A DNA stretch of 64,000 bases from Terriglobia bacterium (GCA_020073185.1 JAIQFT010000005.1:37468-101467); one strand, 5' to 3'. Positions 16,643 through 26,242 are shown, counted from the stretch's first letter. The notes: a model not told the origin generated them from the letters alone. A program made the numbers and translations.

Positions 16643-17602
16643 ATGAACGCACAATTCCTCGATCTGCACGCGGCGGCCGATTTCCTCGGTCCGGGCGCGT
16701 TGGAGGTCAACCGCTACCAATCCGAGATCACCGACATCGTGCGCCGGCGCGGCGTGTTCGGGCAGATGCCCGCCACCGGGCATCCGTCGCGCTTCTTCGA
16801 GCAGACGGCGATCACCTCGCCCGCTGCCGCCAACGCATTCGTTGACCCGCGCAACATCGTCGCCACCGTCGGCTCGCCCACGCGCGTCGAGCGCAGCGTG
16901 CCGCTGAAGGCGTTGGTCTCGCAAATCAACTACAACCTGTTCGACCTCGAGGTCGGCCAGCAGCAATCGCAGTTCGCGTTCCTGCAGGCCAAGGATTTGG
17001 CGGACGCGGTGGACGGCCTGATGCGCACCCACGACGTCGCGCTGTGGAACGGCAACGATACTTCCCTGTCGGCGCCCACCACCAATCAGTACTTCGGCGC
17101 TGCCGGCCAGATCGCCGGCGGCGGCAATGTGGGCTTGGTTCATCGCGCCGATCCCAGCATCGTCGATGGACTGAAGGCGATCATCGCCGGTATGGTCGCG
17201 AACTCCTCCTACGAAGTTCGCCCCAGCGCCATCTACGCCAACCCGGTGCTGCTCGACTTGGTCGACCGCGAGATGAAGTCGCAGTTCAATGTTGTGCTCT
17301 CCACCACGGAGATTGCGGCCGGCCTGCGCGTGAAGACGCTCTCCACGCAGGCGGGCGAACTGCCGCTCATCCCCGAGTGGTCGCTCCCTTACACCGGCAC
17401 GCCCGGCACCGATGCCGTGTTCCCCGCCTACATCGTGAGCGAGGACATGATCGAGTATCACTGGCTCACCGACCCCAACCCGCGCGTCTTCCAGTTGGGA
17501 CTGAGCGGCTCGCTGGCACAGCAGATGGTGGTGGTGAAGTTCGGCGCCGTCGTCGTCAAGGGCGCCGGCTACTCGCACTACAAAGTGAACGTGGAGCGGT
17601 AA
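16643..17602 (+). CDS. Phage major capsid protein (319 aa)
   Basis: The large beta/alpha protein after the scaffold. Segments such as RVERSVPLKALVSQINYNLFD, LMRTHDVALWNGND, DPSIVDGLKAIIAGMV and SYEVRPSAIYANPVLLDLVD read like the capsid family with an HK97 fold. The start at 16643 is supported by GGAGA eight bases upstream, and the upstream in-frame extension is ignored. The C-terminus (MVVVKFGAVVVKGAGYSHYKV) fits the A-domain. A strong hairpin precedes the gene. Confidence 0.85.
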   Translation: MNAQFLDLHAAADFLGPGALEVNRYQSEITDIVRRRGVFGQMPATGHPSRFFEQTAITSPAAANAFVDPRNIVATVGSPTRVERSVPLKALVSQINYNLFDLEVGQQQSQFAFLQAKDLADAVDGLMRTHDVALWNGNDTSLSAPTTNQYFGAAGQIAGGGNVGLVHRADPSIVDGLKAIIAGMVANSSYEVRPSAIYANPVLLDLVDREMKSQFNVVLSTTEIAAGLRVKTLSTQAGELPLIPEWSLPYTGTPGTDAVFPAYIVSEDMIEYHWLTDPNPRVFQLGLSGSLAQQMVVVKFGAVVVKGAGYSHYKVNVER

Positions 17603-17604
17603 AC

Positions 17605-17684
17605 ACACTAGGCATCAGGCTTCAGGCGTCAGGCTCCGGGCCGGCTTTCCTGAAGCCTGCAGCCTGAAGCCTGGAGCCTTACTT
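17605..17684. repeat. CTTCAGGC/GCCTGAAG word repeat
   Basis: Arrays of AGGCTTCAGGC and CCTGAAGCCTG words in opposite orientations can fold back. It fills the spacer between capsid and connector genes. Confidence 0.5.
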
Positions 17685-17685
17685 C

Positions 17686-18306
17686 ATGAACTATCTGACT
17701 CCCGACGAATACGAGGCGTACGGGCTGGAGGCGACCACTTCCGCCGCGTGGATCGCCGCCGCCTCGGCGCTCATCGACGCCCACTGCCGACGTCCCACAC
17801 TCGAAGTGGCGCAGTATCGCGAGCGCCCGCGCCTCGACTGCGGGCGCAATACGGTCCGCCTGAGCTACCTCCCTCTGGCGCCGGTTGCGCCCGCCCCAAC
17901 TCCGTTTGTCACCGTGCAAGCTCGCTACGGCGTGCCGCGTCGCGGTGACGGCCTCGGCGACGCGGCCAACGAGATCGCGCAGGCATTCTCGCTGCCGGGC
18001 TCGTGGACCGCACTCGACCCGGCGACCATCGAATGGAGCGCCGACACCGGCGAAATAACGCTGCCCGCCAACGCGCTCGGCCTGACCTTCAACGAGCTGG
18101 ATGTGACCTATAACGCAGGGTTCGGTGATCTGCCTGGGGCGGTGAAGGTCGCTTGCGCGCAGATCGTGCGCAACGCCCAGGCCACGCCCGCGCTCAACGT
18201 CCGCGCCGGCTCGCTCGCCACCATGCACCTGGAATATTTCGCCGACACGCTCCTGGACCCCACCGTCCGCAAGCTGCTGGCGCCCTACGTCGCGCAGAAA
18301 CTCTGA
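17686..18306 (+). CDS. Head-tail connector/adaptor (gp6-like), 206 aa
   Basis: N-terminus YLTPDEYEAYGL with a helical bundle (AAWIAAASALIDAHCRRPTL), then a beta-rich middle and C-terminal helices (AVKVACAQIVRNAQATPALNV). This layout is typical of gp6-like head-completion proteins directly after the capsid gene. The weak SD GGAG is about 12 bases upstream. Confidence 0.65.
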   Translation: MNYLTPDEYEAYGLEATTSAAWIAAASALIDAHCRRPTLEVAQYRERPRLDCGRNTVRLSYLPLAPVAPAPTPFVTVQARYGVPRRGDGLGDAANEIAQAFSLPGSWTALDPATIEWSADTGEITLPANALGLTFNELDVTYNAGFGDLPGAVKVACAQIVRNAQATPALNVRAGSLATMHLEYFADTLLDPTVRKLLAPYVAQKL

Positions 18307-18318
18307 CGCCGGGCATTT

Positions 18319-18421
18319 AGCCACAGAAGACACAGAGGAATTGGTTCACCAGCCGATGTGCGCGGCGCACGAGAAACCGGAAATGCTTTGCCTGCTGTTC
18401 TCCGTGTCCTCTGCGGCTAAC
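18319..18421. repeat. CAGAG-type dispersed repeat, imperfect copy
   Basis: AGCCACAGAAGACACAGAGG at one end and CCGTGTCCTCTGCGGCT at the other can pair imperfectly. It fills the spacer between two connector genes. Confidence 0.6.
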
Positions 18422-18444
18422 GGCCCCGTTCAAGGACTAGACAA

Positions 18445-18864
18445 ATGCCCGATATCACCATGAACTCTCGCACCGCCGCCCTGGCCCGCGCCGCCGAAGC
18501 CATGCTGCGCGCGCTCGGCGGCGGCGATGTTGTAATCCGCTGTCCCGTCGCGCCCGCCGGCAATGCGGCTAATGCCGAACTCGGCATCGAAGGCCCGGTT
18601 ACCGTGGACCTCACGGTCACGCCCGCGGTCGCGCGCTCCAGTGTGGCGCGGGCGTCGGACCCGGGATTGCGTCTGGAATTCCTCTTCGCGCCTGCCTCGC
18701 TCGCGCGTTATCTCGCCGATCGCGGTGAATCGGCGGAAGACTTCTTCACCGGCGCCCTTGGCATCGTTTACGGACACAAACTTCTGCACGTGGAGAGCAT
18801 GACTGCCGATTCGTTCGCCGGGACACCGTACCTCTACCGCGTCGTTGCCGGTGAAAGCTGCTAG
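18445..18864 (+). CDS. Small phage head-tail protein (139 aa)
   Basis: Unrecognised small protein with an N-terminal helix (AALARAAEAMLRALGGGD) and a beta-rich remainder. Position between connector genes suggests a head closure or tail-completion role. The stretch ARSSVARASDPGLRLEF is encoded by a sequence (18641-18665) matching the GTGTGGC dispersed repeat, so part of the protein may derive from a repeat insertion. Confidence 0.55.
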   Translation: MPDITMNSRTAALARAAEAMLRALGGGDVVIRCPVAPAGNAANAELGIEGPVTVDLTVTPAVARSSVARASDPGLRLEFLFAPASLARYLADRGESAEDFFTGALGIVYGHKLLHVESMTADSFAGTPYLYRVVAGESC

Positions 18865-18883
18865 CTCACAGGTGAGATGCCTT

Positions 18884-19381
18884 ATGCAATTTGCCAAAGA
18901 CAGCTTCTACATCGCCCTGCGCGATCGCCTCGCGGCACTCGATCCGGCGCGAACCGTGGTGGTCGAGGGCCGCATGCGGCCGGCCGTACTGGCGGACGAA
19001 AACGAGCCCGCAAATTCCGCACCGCCTCTGCCCAACGCCTTCCACCTGACCTGGGGAATCCCCGCGTTCGTGAAGGGCACTGAGTCCGCACGCCGCCCGC
19101 TGATGAAGATCGACTGCCGCTTCTTCTATTGTGCCAGCGGCGCGCAGCCCGGAGCCGTGGACCGCGGACGCGCCCTGGCTGCGCTCGACTCCGAGCTGTT
19201 GCGCCTCGTCTCGCCACCGCGCACACCCAAATTTGACTGCGCTCCCACGCCGCCGGTCAGCCTCGGCACCACCGTGTTTTGGGGCCTGCCGGAATTCGGC
19301 GACATCGAGAGCGCCCACGATGAGCTGAAGCGCCAGGCGCGCCTCACCGTCTTCTTCTTTCCCGAGGTGGACCAGGCATGA
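18884..19381 (+). CDS. Tail terminator/neck-like protein (165 aa)
   Basis: N-terminus FAKDSFYIALRDRLAALDP and a mixed alpha/beta body ending in a strand (RLTVFFFPEVDQA). The size and position just before the tail-tube candidate fit a tail terminator or head-tail joining protein; no direct motif. AGGTGAG precedes the ATG at 18884. The stop overlaps the next start (ATGA). Confidence 0.5.
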   Translation: MQFAKDSFYIALRDRLAALDPARTVVVEGRMRPAVLADENEPANSAPPLPNAFHLTWGIPAFVKGTESARRPLMKIDCRFFYCASGAQPGAVDRGRALAALDSELLRLVSPPRTPKFDCAPTPPVSLGTTVFWGLPEFGDIESAHDELKRQARLTVFFFPEVDQA

Positions 19382-20355
19382 GCAGCTTCGCACCCCGTGG
19401 TCCCATGGCCGCCATCTCCCGGCGCACGCGCGCCTACTTCGCCCCGGTGAATCGCGAAACCGGCGCACCGGCGATCTACGATCCGTCCAAGCACGGCGCT
19501 TTCGAGCTGGACACGCCGCCCGCGCCGTGGATCGACCTCGGCTGGCTCGAAAGCCTGAAACGCATTCCCGCGACGTCGTTCGCCACCGTGCGCGCGGGCG
19601 CAAAAGGGGCGCCGACCGCACAGTTGCGCCGGAAGCTGGAGGCGCGCGTGGAGTGCGAATTTCGTGAGTGGGGTAAATTGCAGATGGCGCTCGCCGGCGG
19701 ATCACAGCACATGAACGTTCTCGCCGCCGACGTTAACGCCGACGCCATGCCCTCCGGCGGAAGCCCGCTCTCGGCCACCGCCGTGCTGCCCGGCTCCACC
19801 GCGCAGGAACTCATCTTCGGCGCCGGCGCGGTGGAGGCGTTCGCAGACGGCGACCTGCTTGCCGTGGACGTGGATTATCAGCAGCAGACCGGCTACGTCG
19901 GCACCGGCGTCGCGGGCGCGTACGTCAACAACCCCGTGGACGTGTTGCGCGACCGGCACTACGTGCGCCGCGTCACCTTCAACGTCGGCCGCGTAGCCCT
20001 GAAAACCGTCACCACCGTTACCCTCGCGCAACCTCTGATCGGCGGCGTGCCGCCCGCGGGCGCGGCGGCACAGAAGGTGGTCGCGTTCGTGGACCGCGAA
20101 GGGGGCAGCTTCTTCCAAGAGTGGTCGGCGCTGTTCGTGCTGGAGCAGGAGAGCGGCGCGCGCGTCTGCTTCCACTACCCGCGCCTACAGCCGGCCGCGC
20201 CCGCCGGGGAGATGCGCTTCGAACTGCCCGCATCACTGAGCGGCTGGGCGCTGCACGCGTCGTTCCTCGCTCTGCCGCTCACCGACTTCAACGACGGCGA
20301 GCAGGTAGTCTGCTACCGCAGCTTTTTCCCCGCGCCCTCCTCGGCGCTGTACTGA
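19378..20355 (+). CDS. Putative major tail tube protein (325 aa)
   Basis: Beta-rich protein with sections such as RDRHYVRRVTFNVGRVALKT and AQKVVAFVDREGGSFFQEW. Called tail tube from gene order (after the terminator, before the large tail protein). I see no decisive motif, so it could be another tail or baseplate component. Translation is coupled to the preceding gene by ATGA. Confidence 0.45.
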   Translation: MSSFAPRGPMAAISRRTRAYFAPVNRETGAPAIYDPSKHGAFELDTPPAPWIDLGWLESLKRIPATSFATVRAGAKGAPTAQLRRKLEARVECEFREWGKLQMALAGGSQHMNVLAADVNADAMPSGGSPLSATAVLPGSTAQELIFGAGAVEAFADGDLLAVDVDYQQQTGYVGTGVAGAYVNNPVDVLRDRHYVRRVTFNVGRVALKTVTTVTLAQPLIGGVPPAGAAAQKVVAFVDREGGSFFQEWSALFVLEQESGARVCFHYPRLQPAAPAGEMRFELPASLSGWALHASFLALPLTDFNDGEQVVCYRSFFPAPSSALY

Positions 20356-20443
20356 GCAAGTCTTCGGCCGTCGGCCATCGGCCGCCAGGAGAAACTGCCT
20401 GGAACCGCTGGCTGACGGCTGGAGACTGCCAGCTGAGCAACCC

Positions 20444-22756
20444 ATGAAACTGACGATTGATAATTTCGACGGCGCCGGCGCACGCGACTACACCGCGGCG
20501 CTCGACGTCGATTGCCCGCCGCGCGTGCGTCGGCGCCTGAATCGGCCGGCCGAGCTGCGGGCGTCGCTCGTCGCTGGCGATGCGCAGTTTGTCGTGCCGA
20601 CCCGCGGCGCTGGTGTGGTTCTGGCGCGCAACGACGGCGAAAAGATCTTCACCGGCTACCTCACGAGCACACCGGAGTACGAATACCTCGGCTGGGGCGC
20701 GCGCGGCCCCGTTTATCGCTACGCACTGCGTGCCGCTGGCGACGAGTTCCTGCTCGACAACAAAACGCTCCCGCAGCGCGCCCCGTTCACCCATCGCGCC
20801 GCCGGGAACGCGCTGAAACAGCTCGCGGAAGACCTCCAACCCGGAGCGTTCGACGGTACCGGCGTCGAGGACCTCGCCGTCATTCCCAGCTATTTTGTGG
20901 ATTCGCGCAAACCGTGGTCCGAGCACGCGGCCGGACTCGCCTTGCTCAGCCGCGCCTCCTATCGCGCCCACGACGGGCAGTTGTTTTTTCGTCCCATCGG
21001 CGCGACCGAGCACGCGCTCGATGAAGCCGCGCCCCTCTTTTGTCCCGACGCGCTGCGGCTCAGCTCGTCACAGCATCCTGTGAACGACGTCACCGTGGTC
21101 GGGTACGTCGAACCGCGCGCCTACGTGAAAGACTACTTCCTCGGCGACGGCTACACGCTGCACTTCTACTTGTCCGAAGTGCCGTACGGGCGCAGCTCAT
21201 CGCTTGTGCTCGATGAGGAATACGCGGGCAGCGTGCTGCGCCCGACAGCGTGGCTCCTCAATGATCCTGCGCATGCGGTCGCCGTTACCGGCGGCGAGCT
21301 GCGCATCGAGGGCAACGCGACCGTCCGCTTCGCCGAAGCGATCGAACTCGGAGGCGCGCTCCTCTTGCGGCACGGCGACATCAGCTTTACCGCCCCGTCT
21401 GATGGCGCGGTGGGCGGACTGTACACCGGCGCGGTGTCGCTCGCCGACTGCTTCGCCGGATTCCGCGTTACTCCCTCGGGCGCGCAGTCAGTGATCGCCC
21501 CCATCGTCAACGGCTCGCCCGCCGGTACCACCATGACCACCATTGCCGGGCATCGCTACGTGCTGACCACTCGCATCTACGCGTCGGAAATCTTTCGGCG
21601 CACCCAAACCTTTCATTCGTCGTTGCACCCGGTGGGCAGCGGGCGCGGCGGCGCGGCGATCGCGGCGGCGGTGCGCGTCATCCTGGAAGCGCATGATCTT
21701 GATCCCAACAATCCGTCGACCATTGTCTCCGCTTCCACCGTGCTCTTCGACGCCTACCTGCCCGCCGCGCCCGACTTCTGCACCTATGCGCTGCTCGACG
21801 GCGCCAGCCTGCATGCCTCGCTGGCCTTCACGAGCATCCTGCGCGCGGTGGACGCCGAAGTGCGCAGTTGCCCCCTGGGCGGCAGTTACCGCGGCCGTTT
21901 GGTCGGCGCGCTTTCTGACGGCGCCGAGAGCCACATTTCCAGCGCCCCCGAGCTCTCGTTCTATCCGACATATGTGCCGGCGGCCAGCGAAAAAATCGTG
22001 GTCAGCTACCGCTCCGCCGGTCGCGCCATCGCACGACTGTGCGATACGGCGAGCATCGCCGCCAACGCGACCGACAATGACGATGGTATGCGTGGCGCCG
22101 TGGTGTCGCTCACCGCCCCGCCCGCCCGCACTACCGACGATTGTGAGCAGGCCGCGCTCGCCTTTCTCGACGATAGCACGCAACCGGCGTGGTCGGGCGA
22201 ATACGCCGTGTGGAGCAACTTCCTTCCCGGCGCGGCAGCGGACGTCCTGCCCGGCGATGCGCTCGCCGTCAACGTGCCCTCGCGCGGCGCCGCTTTCCGC
22301 GCCATTGTCCGCGAAGTAGAGATCGAAGCCGCCGACCTCGCCGGCGATGCCGCACAATACACCATCAAGTTCTCCACCGATTTTGCCGAGCCGTTCGCTT
22401 TCCAACTTGGGCCGGCCGCCAACGCCGCCGTGCCCGCACAAGCTGCAACCGCCCCCGCCACCGGCGCCCCGCTAACGCCACTGACCGAGGCCGAGGTGAT
22501 TGACGTCACCTCGACCTCGGTCATGATCGACACGCACGGCGATCCGCCAGCCGGCGGCGGCCTCGAAGTTCGGCGCAGCGACACCGCCTGGGGGGCGGAC
22601 AATGATCGCAACCTAATCGGCCGTTACACCGAACCGGTGTTGTTCCTGTCCCGCCTCTCGCGCGTGCAGGACTTTTATATTCGCCAGTACGACGCCTCGG
22701 TGCCGCCGCGCTACTCGCAATACTCCGTGCTGTTGCACGTTGATTATCCCTGGTAG
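20444..22756 (+). CDS. Large tail hub/baseplate-like protein (770 aa)
   Basis: The N-terminal 250 residues (FTGYLTSTPEYEY, PVYRYALRAAGDEFLLD, DGQLFFRPIG, NDVTVVGYVEPRAYVKDYF) resemble phage tail-tip/hub proteins with gp27-like barrels. The middle (about 290-480) is a beta-sandwich, possibly carbohydrate-binding. The C-terminus is Ala/Pro-rich, then ends in a small beta domain. No peptidoglycan hydrolase motif seen. This is the last large structural gene; there is no tape-measure gene before it. Confidence 0.6.
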   Translation: MKLTIDNFDGAGARDYTAALDVDCPPRVRRRLNRPAELRASLVAGDAQFVVPTRGAGVVLARNDGEKIFTGYLTSTPEYEYLGWGARGPVYRYALRAAGDEFLLDNKTLPQRAPFTHRAAGNALKQLAEDLQPGAFDGTGVEDLAVIPSYFVDSRKPWSEHAAGLALLSRASYRAHDGQLFFRPIGATEHALDEAAPLFCPDALRLSSSQHPVNDVTVVGYVEPRAYVKDYFLGDGYTLHFYLSEVPYGRSSSLVLDEEYAGSVLRPTAWLLNDPAHAVAVTGGELRIEGNATVRFAEAIELGGALLLRHGDISFTAPSDGAVGGLYTGAVSLADCFAGFRVTPSGAQSVIAPIVNGSPAGTTMTTIAGHRYVLTTRIYASEIFRRTQTFHSSLHPVGSGRGGAAIAAAVRVILEAHDLDPNNPSTIVSASTVLFDAYLPAAPDFCTYALLDGASLHASLAFTSILRAVDAEVRSCPLGGSYRGRLVGALSDGAESHISSAPELSFYPTYVPAASEKIVVSYRSAGRAIARLCDTASIAANATDNDDGMRGAVVSLTAPPARTTDDCEQAALAFLDDSTQPAWSGEYAVWSNFLPGAAADVLPGDALAVNVPSRGAAFRAIVREVEIEAADLAGDAAQYTIKFSTDFAEPFAFQLGPAANAAVPAQAATAPATGAPLTPLTEAEVIDVTSTSVMIDTHGDPPAGGGLEVRRSDTAWGADNDRNLIGRYTEPVLFLSRLSRVQDFYIRQYDASVPPRYSQYSVLLHVDYPW

Positions 22757-22790
22757 CGCTGGGGCCGGTTCTCTCCAAGGAACGCACATC

Positions 22791-23027
22791 ATGCATGAAA
22801 TCGCCGTCGCTGACTTCGAGCGCCAGGTGCTGGAAGACCTTGCCGAGATCAAGACCAACATGCGCTGGCTCCTCGGGAATGGAAAACCTGGCTTCATCCA
22901 GGAACTGACGGAGCGCGTCGATCGCCATGAGCGGGTTGTGCAGCGCTTCGCCGGCGTTGGCTGCGTCTTCGCCGCACTGATGACCGTCGCCCACGTCGTG
23001 CTCCAATTCCTCCGCGTGAGCCGCTGA
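22791..23027 (+). CDS. XhlA-like small membrane protein, possible holin accessory (78 aa)
   Basis: A helical N-terminal part (FERQVLEDLAEIKTNMRWLL) is followed by a coiled coil. One C-terminal membrane segment (VGCVFAALMTVAHVVLQFL) ends with a short basic tail. This layout matches XhlA-type lysis accessory proteins. Its place at the end of the tail genes fits lysis, but no endolysin is present nearby. Confidence 0.55.
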   Translation: MHEIAVADFERQVLEDLAEIKTNMRWLLGNGKPGFIQELTERVDRHERVVQRFAGVGCVFAALMTVAHVVLQFLRVSR

Positions 23028-23202
23028 CCAGCGTGACCAAGCCTGAATTTCTTGCGGCCGCTACGCGCGCGCGCCCTCGGCGCTCACTGGGCCACCGATC
23101 CGCAGCACGCGGAGAGGCCCCTGCGCGTCTCTCGCGAGAACCGCCTCGACACGCTGGATTCCGATCACCAGATCACCCGATCTTTAATAATAAGGAGCAG
23201 CT

Positions 23203-23463
23203 ATGAATTTCCTGGCAAAACTACTTCGTGGCATCGCCTTCGTCCCCGCCGTCGTGCAGGGCGTCGAATCCGTCTTCGGAAGCAAGAGCGGAACGGACAA
23301 GAAGGAGGCGGCGTTGAACTTCGTGGCCTCGGCGCTCTCCATCACCCAGGCCGTGACCGAGAAAGAGATCGTGGACCCGGAAACGTTCCGCAACGGCCTC
23401 GGCCAGATCATCGACGGCACCGTGCAGTGCCTGAACGCCTCCGCCTGGGCGAAGGCGAAATAG
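23203..23463 (+). CDS. Small phage protein at the right end (86 aa)
   Basis: N-terminal amphipathic or hydrophobic helix (FLAKLLRGIAFVPAVVQGVE), then a helical body (ALNFVASALSITQAVTEKEI). A strong SD (AAGGAGCAGCT) precedes the ATG. Proteins like this occur at the ends of phage late operons and are usually hypothetical; it might bind the membrane. It is the last gene before the convergent host block. Confidence 0.6.
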   Translation: MNFLAKLLRGIAFVPAVVQGVESVFGSKSGTDKKEAALNFVASALSITQAVTEKEIVDPETFRNGLGQIIDGTVQCLNASAWAKAK

Positions 23464-23506
23464 GCCGTCGTCTTTCGGCATCGGCGATCGGCCGAAGCGA
23501 CCACCA

Positions 23507-23538
23507 GAAAAAGGCCGCCGGCCCGAAAGCCGACGGCC
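23507..23538 (-). terminator. Rho-independent terminator of the E2 gene
   Basis: GGCCGCCGGC (23513-23522) pairs with GCCGACGGCC (23529-23538) with one wobble. The five A at 23508-23512 are a T-run on the minus strand. It lies 18 bases after the E2 stop and also separates the prophage from the host operon. Confidence 0.7.
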
Positions 23539-23555
23539 GATAGCCGATGGCCGCG

Positions 23556-24986
23556 TCATCCCAGCGGCTCGTTCCAGTTCTCCAGGTATTTCGCCGCGTC
23601 GCGCAGGTACTGGTCGCCCACGGCGCCGTCAATCACGCGATGGTCGTAGCCGAGGATCAGGTGGCAAATGGATCGTATGGCGATAGAATCTCCGCCGCTC
23701 TCGGCCGTGATCACCACCGGCTCTTTCTTAATCGACCCCACACCCAGGATCGCCACCTGCGGCTGCATGATGATCGGCAGGCCGAACATCTGGCCGTAGC
23801 TGCCCGGGTTTGTGATGGTAAAGGTGCCGCCCGCGACTTCGTCGGGAAGCAGCTTCTTGCTGCGCGCACGCTCCGCCAGATCGAGGATGGCGCGCTGGAC
23901 GCCGAGGAAATTCAGCTCCTCGGCGTGCTTGATCACCGGCACGATCAGTCCCCAGTCCAGCGCCACCGCGATGCCAAGATTGATATTGCGATGGTAACGG
24001 ATGTTGTCGCCTTCGACCGACGCGTTGACGATCGGCCAGTTGCGCATCGCTTCGATGGCCGCGCGACAAAAGAACGTCATCATGGTCAGCCGCGAGCCGG
24101 TGCGCTGCTCAAAGCTTGCTTTCTCGCGCTGCCGCATGGCCATCACGCGCGACAGGTCCACTTCAAAGACGCTGTGCACGTGCGCGCTGGTGCGCTTCGA
24201 CTCCACCATGCGCTCGGCGATCTTCTTGCGCATCGGAGACATCGCCACCAGCTCGCCCGGAATCGCAATCGGCTGCTGGCTGGGCATGGCCGGCGCCGCC
24301 GTCCCGGGCTGATACGCCGCGCGCTGCGCCGCGGGCGCCGGCGCTCCTGCGCTCGCCGCCGCTGCCGGTTGTTGCCCCGGCGCCGGACGGTGCTCAATGA
24401 ACTGCAGGATGTCTTCCTTCGTGATGCGTCCGCCCAAGCCGGTGCCCGCAACCCGGTTGAGTTCGACGTTGTTCTCGCGGGCAATGCGGCGCACCAGCGG
24501 CGAAGACCGGATGCGCTCCCCCTGCTGTGGCTCGGTGACATTCGGGAACTCAAGCACCGTCTCGCGCTTCTCTGTCGCTGCTTCCCGAACTTTTGCCTTG
24601 GCCACCGGCGCGGGCTGCATTGCGGGGCCCTCGGTGGAAACTGTGCCTGCCCCAGTTTTCGGTGTGACCTTGGCTGGCGCCGGCGCGCGCAACGACGCTT
24701 CTTCCTTGGCAGGCGCGAGCGCGGCGGCCGGTGCTCCCGCGGCTTCGCCCTCGGCGGCGATCGTCCCCACCACCGTGTTCACTTGCACGGTCGTGCCTTC
24801 GGGAACCTTGATCTCCTTCAACACGCCCGCCGTCGGCGACGGAATCTCGGCATCAACCTTATCGGTGGAGATTTCGAATAGCGGCTCATCGCGATTGATT
24901 TTGTCGCCCGGCTTTTTCAGCCACTTGGTGATGGTGCCTTCGAAGATCGATTCCCCCATCTGGGGCATGACCACGTCAGTCGGCAT
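23556..24986 (-). CDS. 2-oxo acid dehydrogenase E2, dihydrolipoamide acyltransferase (476 aa)
   Basis: Transfers acyl groups from E1 to CoA in a pyruvate- or branched-chain-type complex. An N-terminal lipoyl domain carries Lys43 in STDKVDAE. An Ala/Pro linker follows, then a peripheral-subunit-binding domain with SSPLVRRIARENNVELNRV. Another Ala/Pro linker leads to the catalytic domain with YDHRVIDGA near the C-terminus (His and Asp of the active site). The ATG at 24986 is preceded by AAAGGAC; the longer open frame upstream does not resemble E2. It is the last gene of the minus-strand complex operon. Confidence 0.93.
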   Translation of the reverse strand: MPTDVVMPQMGESIFEGTITKWLKKPGDKINRDEPLFEISTDKVDAEIPSPTAGVLKEIKVPEGTTVQVNTVVGTIAAEGEAAGAPAAALAPAKEEASLRAPAPAKVTPKTGAGTVSTEGPAMQPAPVAKAKVREAATEKRETVLEFPNVTEPQQGERIRSSPLVRRIARENNVELNRVAGTGLGGRITKEDILQFIEHRPAPGQQPAAAASAGAPAPAAQRAAYQPGTAAPAMPSQQPIAIPGELVAMSPMRKKIAERMVESKRTSAHVHSVFEVDLSRVMAMRQREKASFEQRTGSRLTMMTFFCRAAIEAMRNWPIVNASVEGDNIRYHRNINLGIAVALDWGLIVPVIKHAEELNFLGVQRAILDLAERARSKKLLPDEVAGGTFTITNPGSYGQMFGLPIIMQPQVAILGVGSIKKEPVVITAESGGDSIAIRSICHLILGYDHRVIDGAVGDQYLRDAAKYLENWNEPLG

Positions 24987-25141
24987 CGTCGTCCTTCTTT
25001 CGCGAAACCAGAGCGGAACCAAGTACCGGTGATGCGGACACCTCATCCGCAACCGAATATTATAAGCTGCCAGCATTTCAGCCGGCCGAGGTTCCCAGCA
25101 AGCCCTGCGCGGCACAATGCCGACCGCTGAGTGCAGAACGC

Positions 25142-26116
25142 TCAGTAAAGCATCAAACTTCGCGCCTGTGCGACGACATCCTCCGCCTTAGGCAAGAACC
25201 ATTCCTCCAGCGGCGGCGAGAATGGCACTGGGGTATCTTTCGCGGTGATGCGCATGATCGGCGCGTCCAGCCAGTCAAACGCCTCTTCATTAATGATGGC
25301 CGAAACCTCGCCCGCGATGCCGCCGGTCCGCACATCTTCGTGCAGGATGATCACGCGGTTCGTCTTCTTCACTGTCGCCGCGATCGCCTCGCGATCCAGC
25401 GGCAGCAGCGTACGCAGGTCCACCACTTCCAGATCGATCCCTTCCTTCGCCAGTGTTTCCGCGGCTTCCAGTGCCGCGTGCACCATGGCGGCGTAAGTGA
25501 TCACGGAAACATGGCGTCCCTCGCGCGCTACCCGAGCCTGGCCGAGCGGAACCGTGTAATCGCCCTCGGGCAGCTCTTCCTTGATGCGCCGGTAGAGAAA
25601 CTTGTGCTCGAAAAACACCACCGGATTGTTATCGCGGATCGCCGACTTGATCAGCCCCTTGGCGTCGTACGCCGTCGCCGGGCAGACCACCTTCAGCCCC
25701 GGCACGTGCACAAACCACGCCTCGGGATTCTGCGAATGAAACGGCCCGCCGTGCACGCCGCCTCCGCCGGGCCCGCGTAAGACGAGAGGCGCCGGCGCGC
25801 CCCAGCGGAAATGAGCCTTGGCGACCATGTTGACGATCTGGTTGAAGGCGCATCCGATGAAATCCATGAACTGGAACTCGGCCACCGGACGCATGCCGGT
25901 GAGCGAGGCGCCGAACGCCGCGCCTACGATCGCCGACTCGGCTATCGGCGTGTCAATGATGCGCTCCGGCCCGAAGCGGTCCACAAAGCCCTCGGTGACC
26001 TTGAACGCGCCGCCGTAGATGCCGATATCCTCGCCAATGCAGAAGACGCTGGGATCGCGCTCCATCTCTTCCCAGATTCCCTGGCGAATGGCTTCGAGAT
26101 AAGTGACTAGTGCCAT
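25142..26116 (-). CDS. 2-oxo acid dehydrogenase E1 beta subunit (324 aa)
   Basis: Pairs with E1 alpha to decarboxylate the 2-oxo acid with thiamine diphosphate. Recognisable stretches are FCIGEDIGIYGGAFKVTEG, DTPIAESAIVGAAFGASLTG, GGVHGGPFHSQNPEAWF and ILHEDVRTGGIAGEVSA. Length is normal. The start at 26116 (MALVTYLEAI) is preferred to an in-frame ATG 23 codons upstream, because homology begins there. Unusually, two unrelated genes separate it from E1 alpha. Confidence 0.93.
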   Translation of the reverse strand: MALVTYLEAIRQGIWEEMERDPSVFCIGEDIGIYGGAFKVTEGFVDRFGPERIIDTPIAESAIVGAAFGASLTGMRPVAEFQFMDFIGCAFNQIVNMVAKAHFRWGAPAPLVLRGPGGGGVHGGPFHSQNPEAWFVHVPGLKVVCPATAYDAKGLIKSAIRDNNPVVFFEHKFLYRRIKEELPEGDYTVPLGQARVAREGRHVSVITYAAMVHAALEAAETLAKEGIDLEVVDLRTLLPLDREAIAATVKKTNRVIILHEDVRTGGIAGEVSAIINEEAFDWLDAPIMRITAKDTPVPFSPPLEEWFLPKAEDVVAQARSLMLY

Positions 26117-26242
26117 TTTGGTACCGTAGGTTCCGGGTAAACTATTGATAGCACGGCCGCTGTTTTCGTTGACTTTTTGGTGCATGCCGCATCTAATTTA
26201 GGTAGCTCATCCACCACTGTGGAAGGAGTAACGGGGCCGTCA

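Noticed and set aside
23052..23543. 163-codon plus-strand frame across the last prophage gene
   Set aside because: Arg/Gly-rich shadow of the 86-aa gene, which has a strong SD in another frame.
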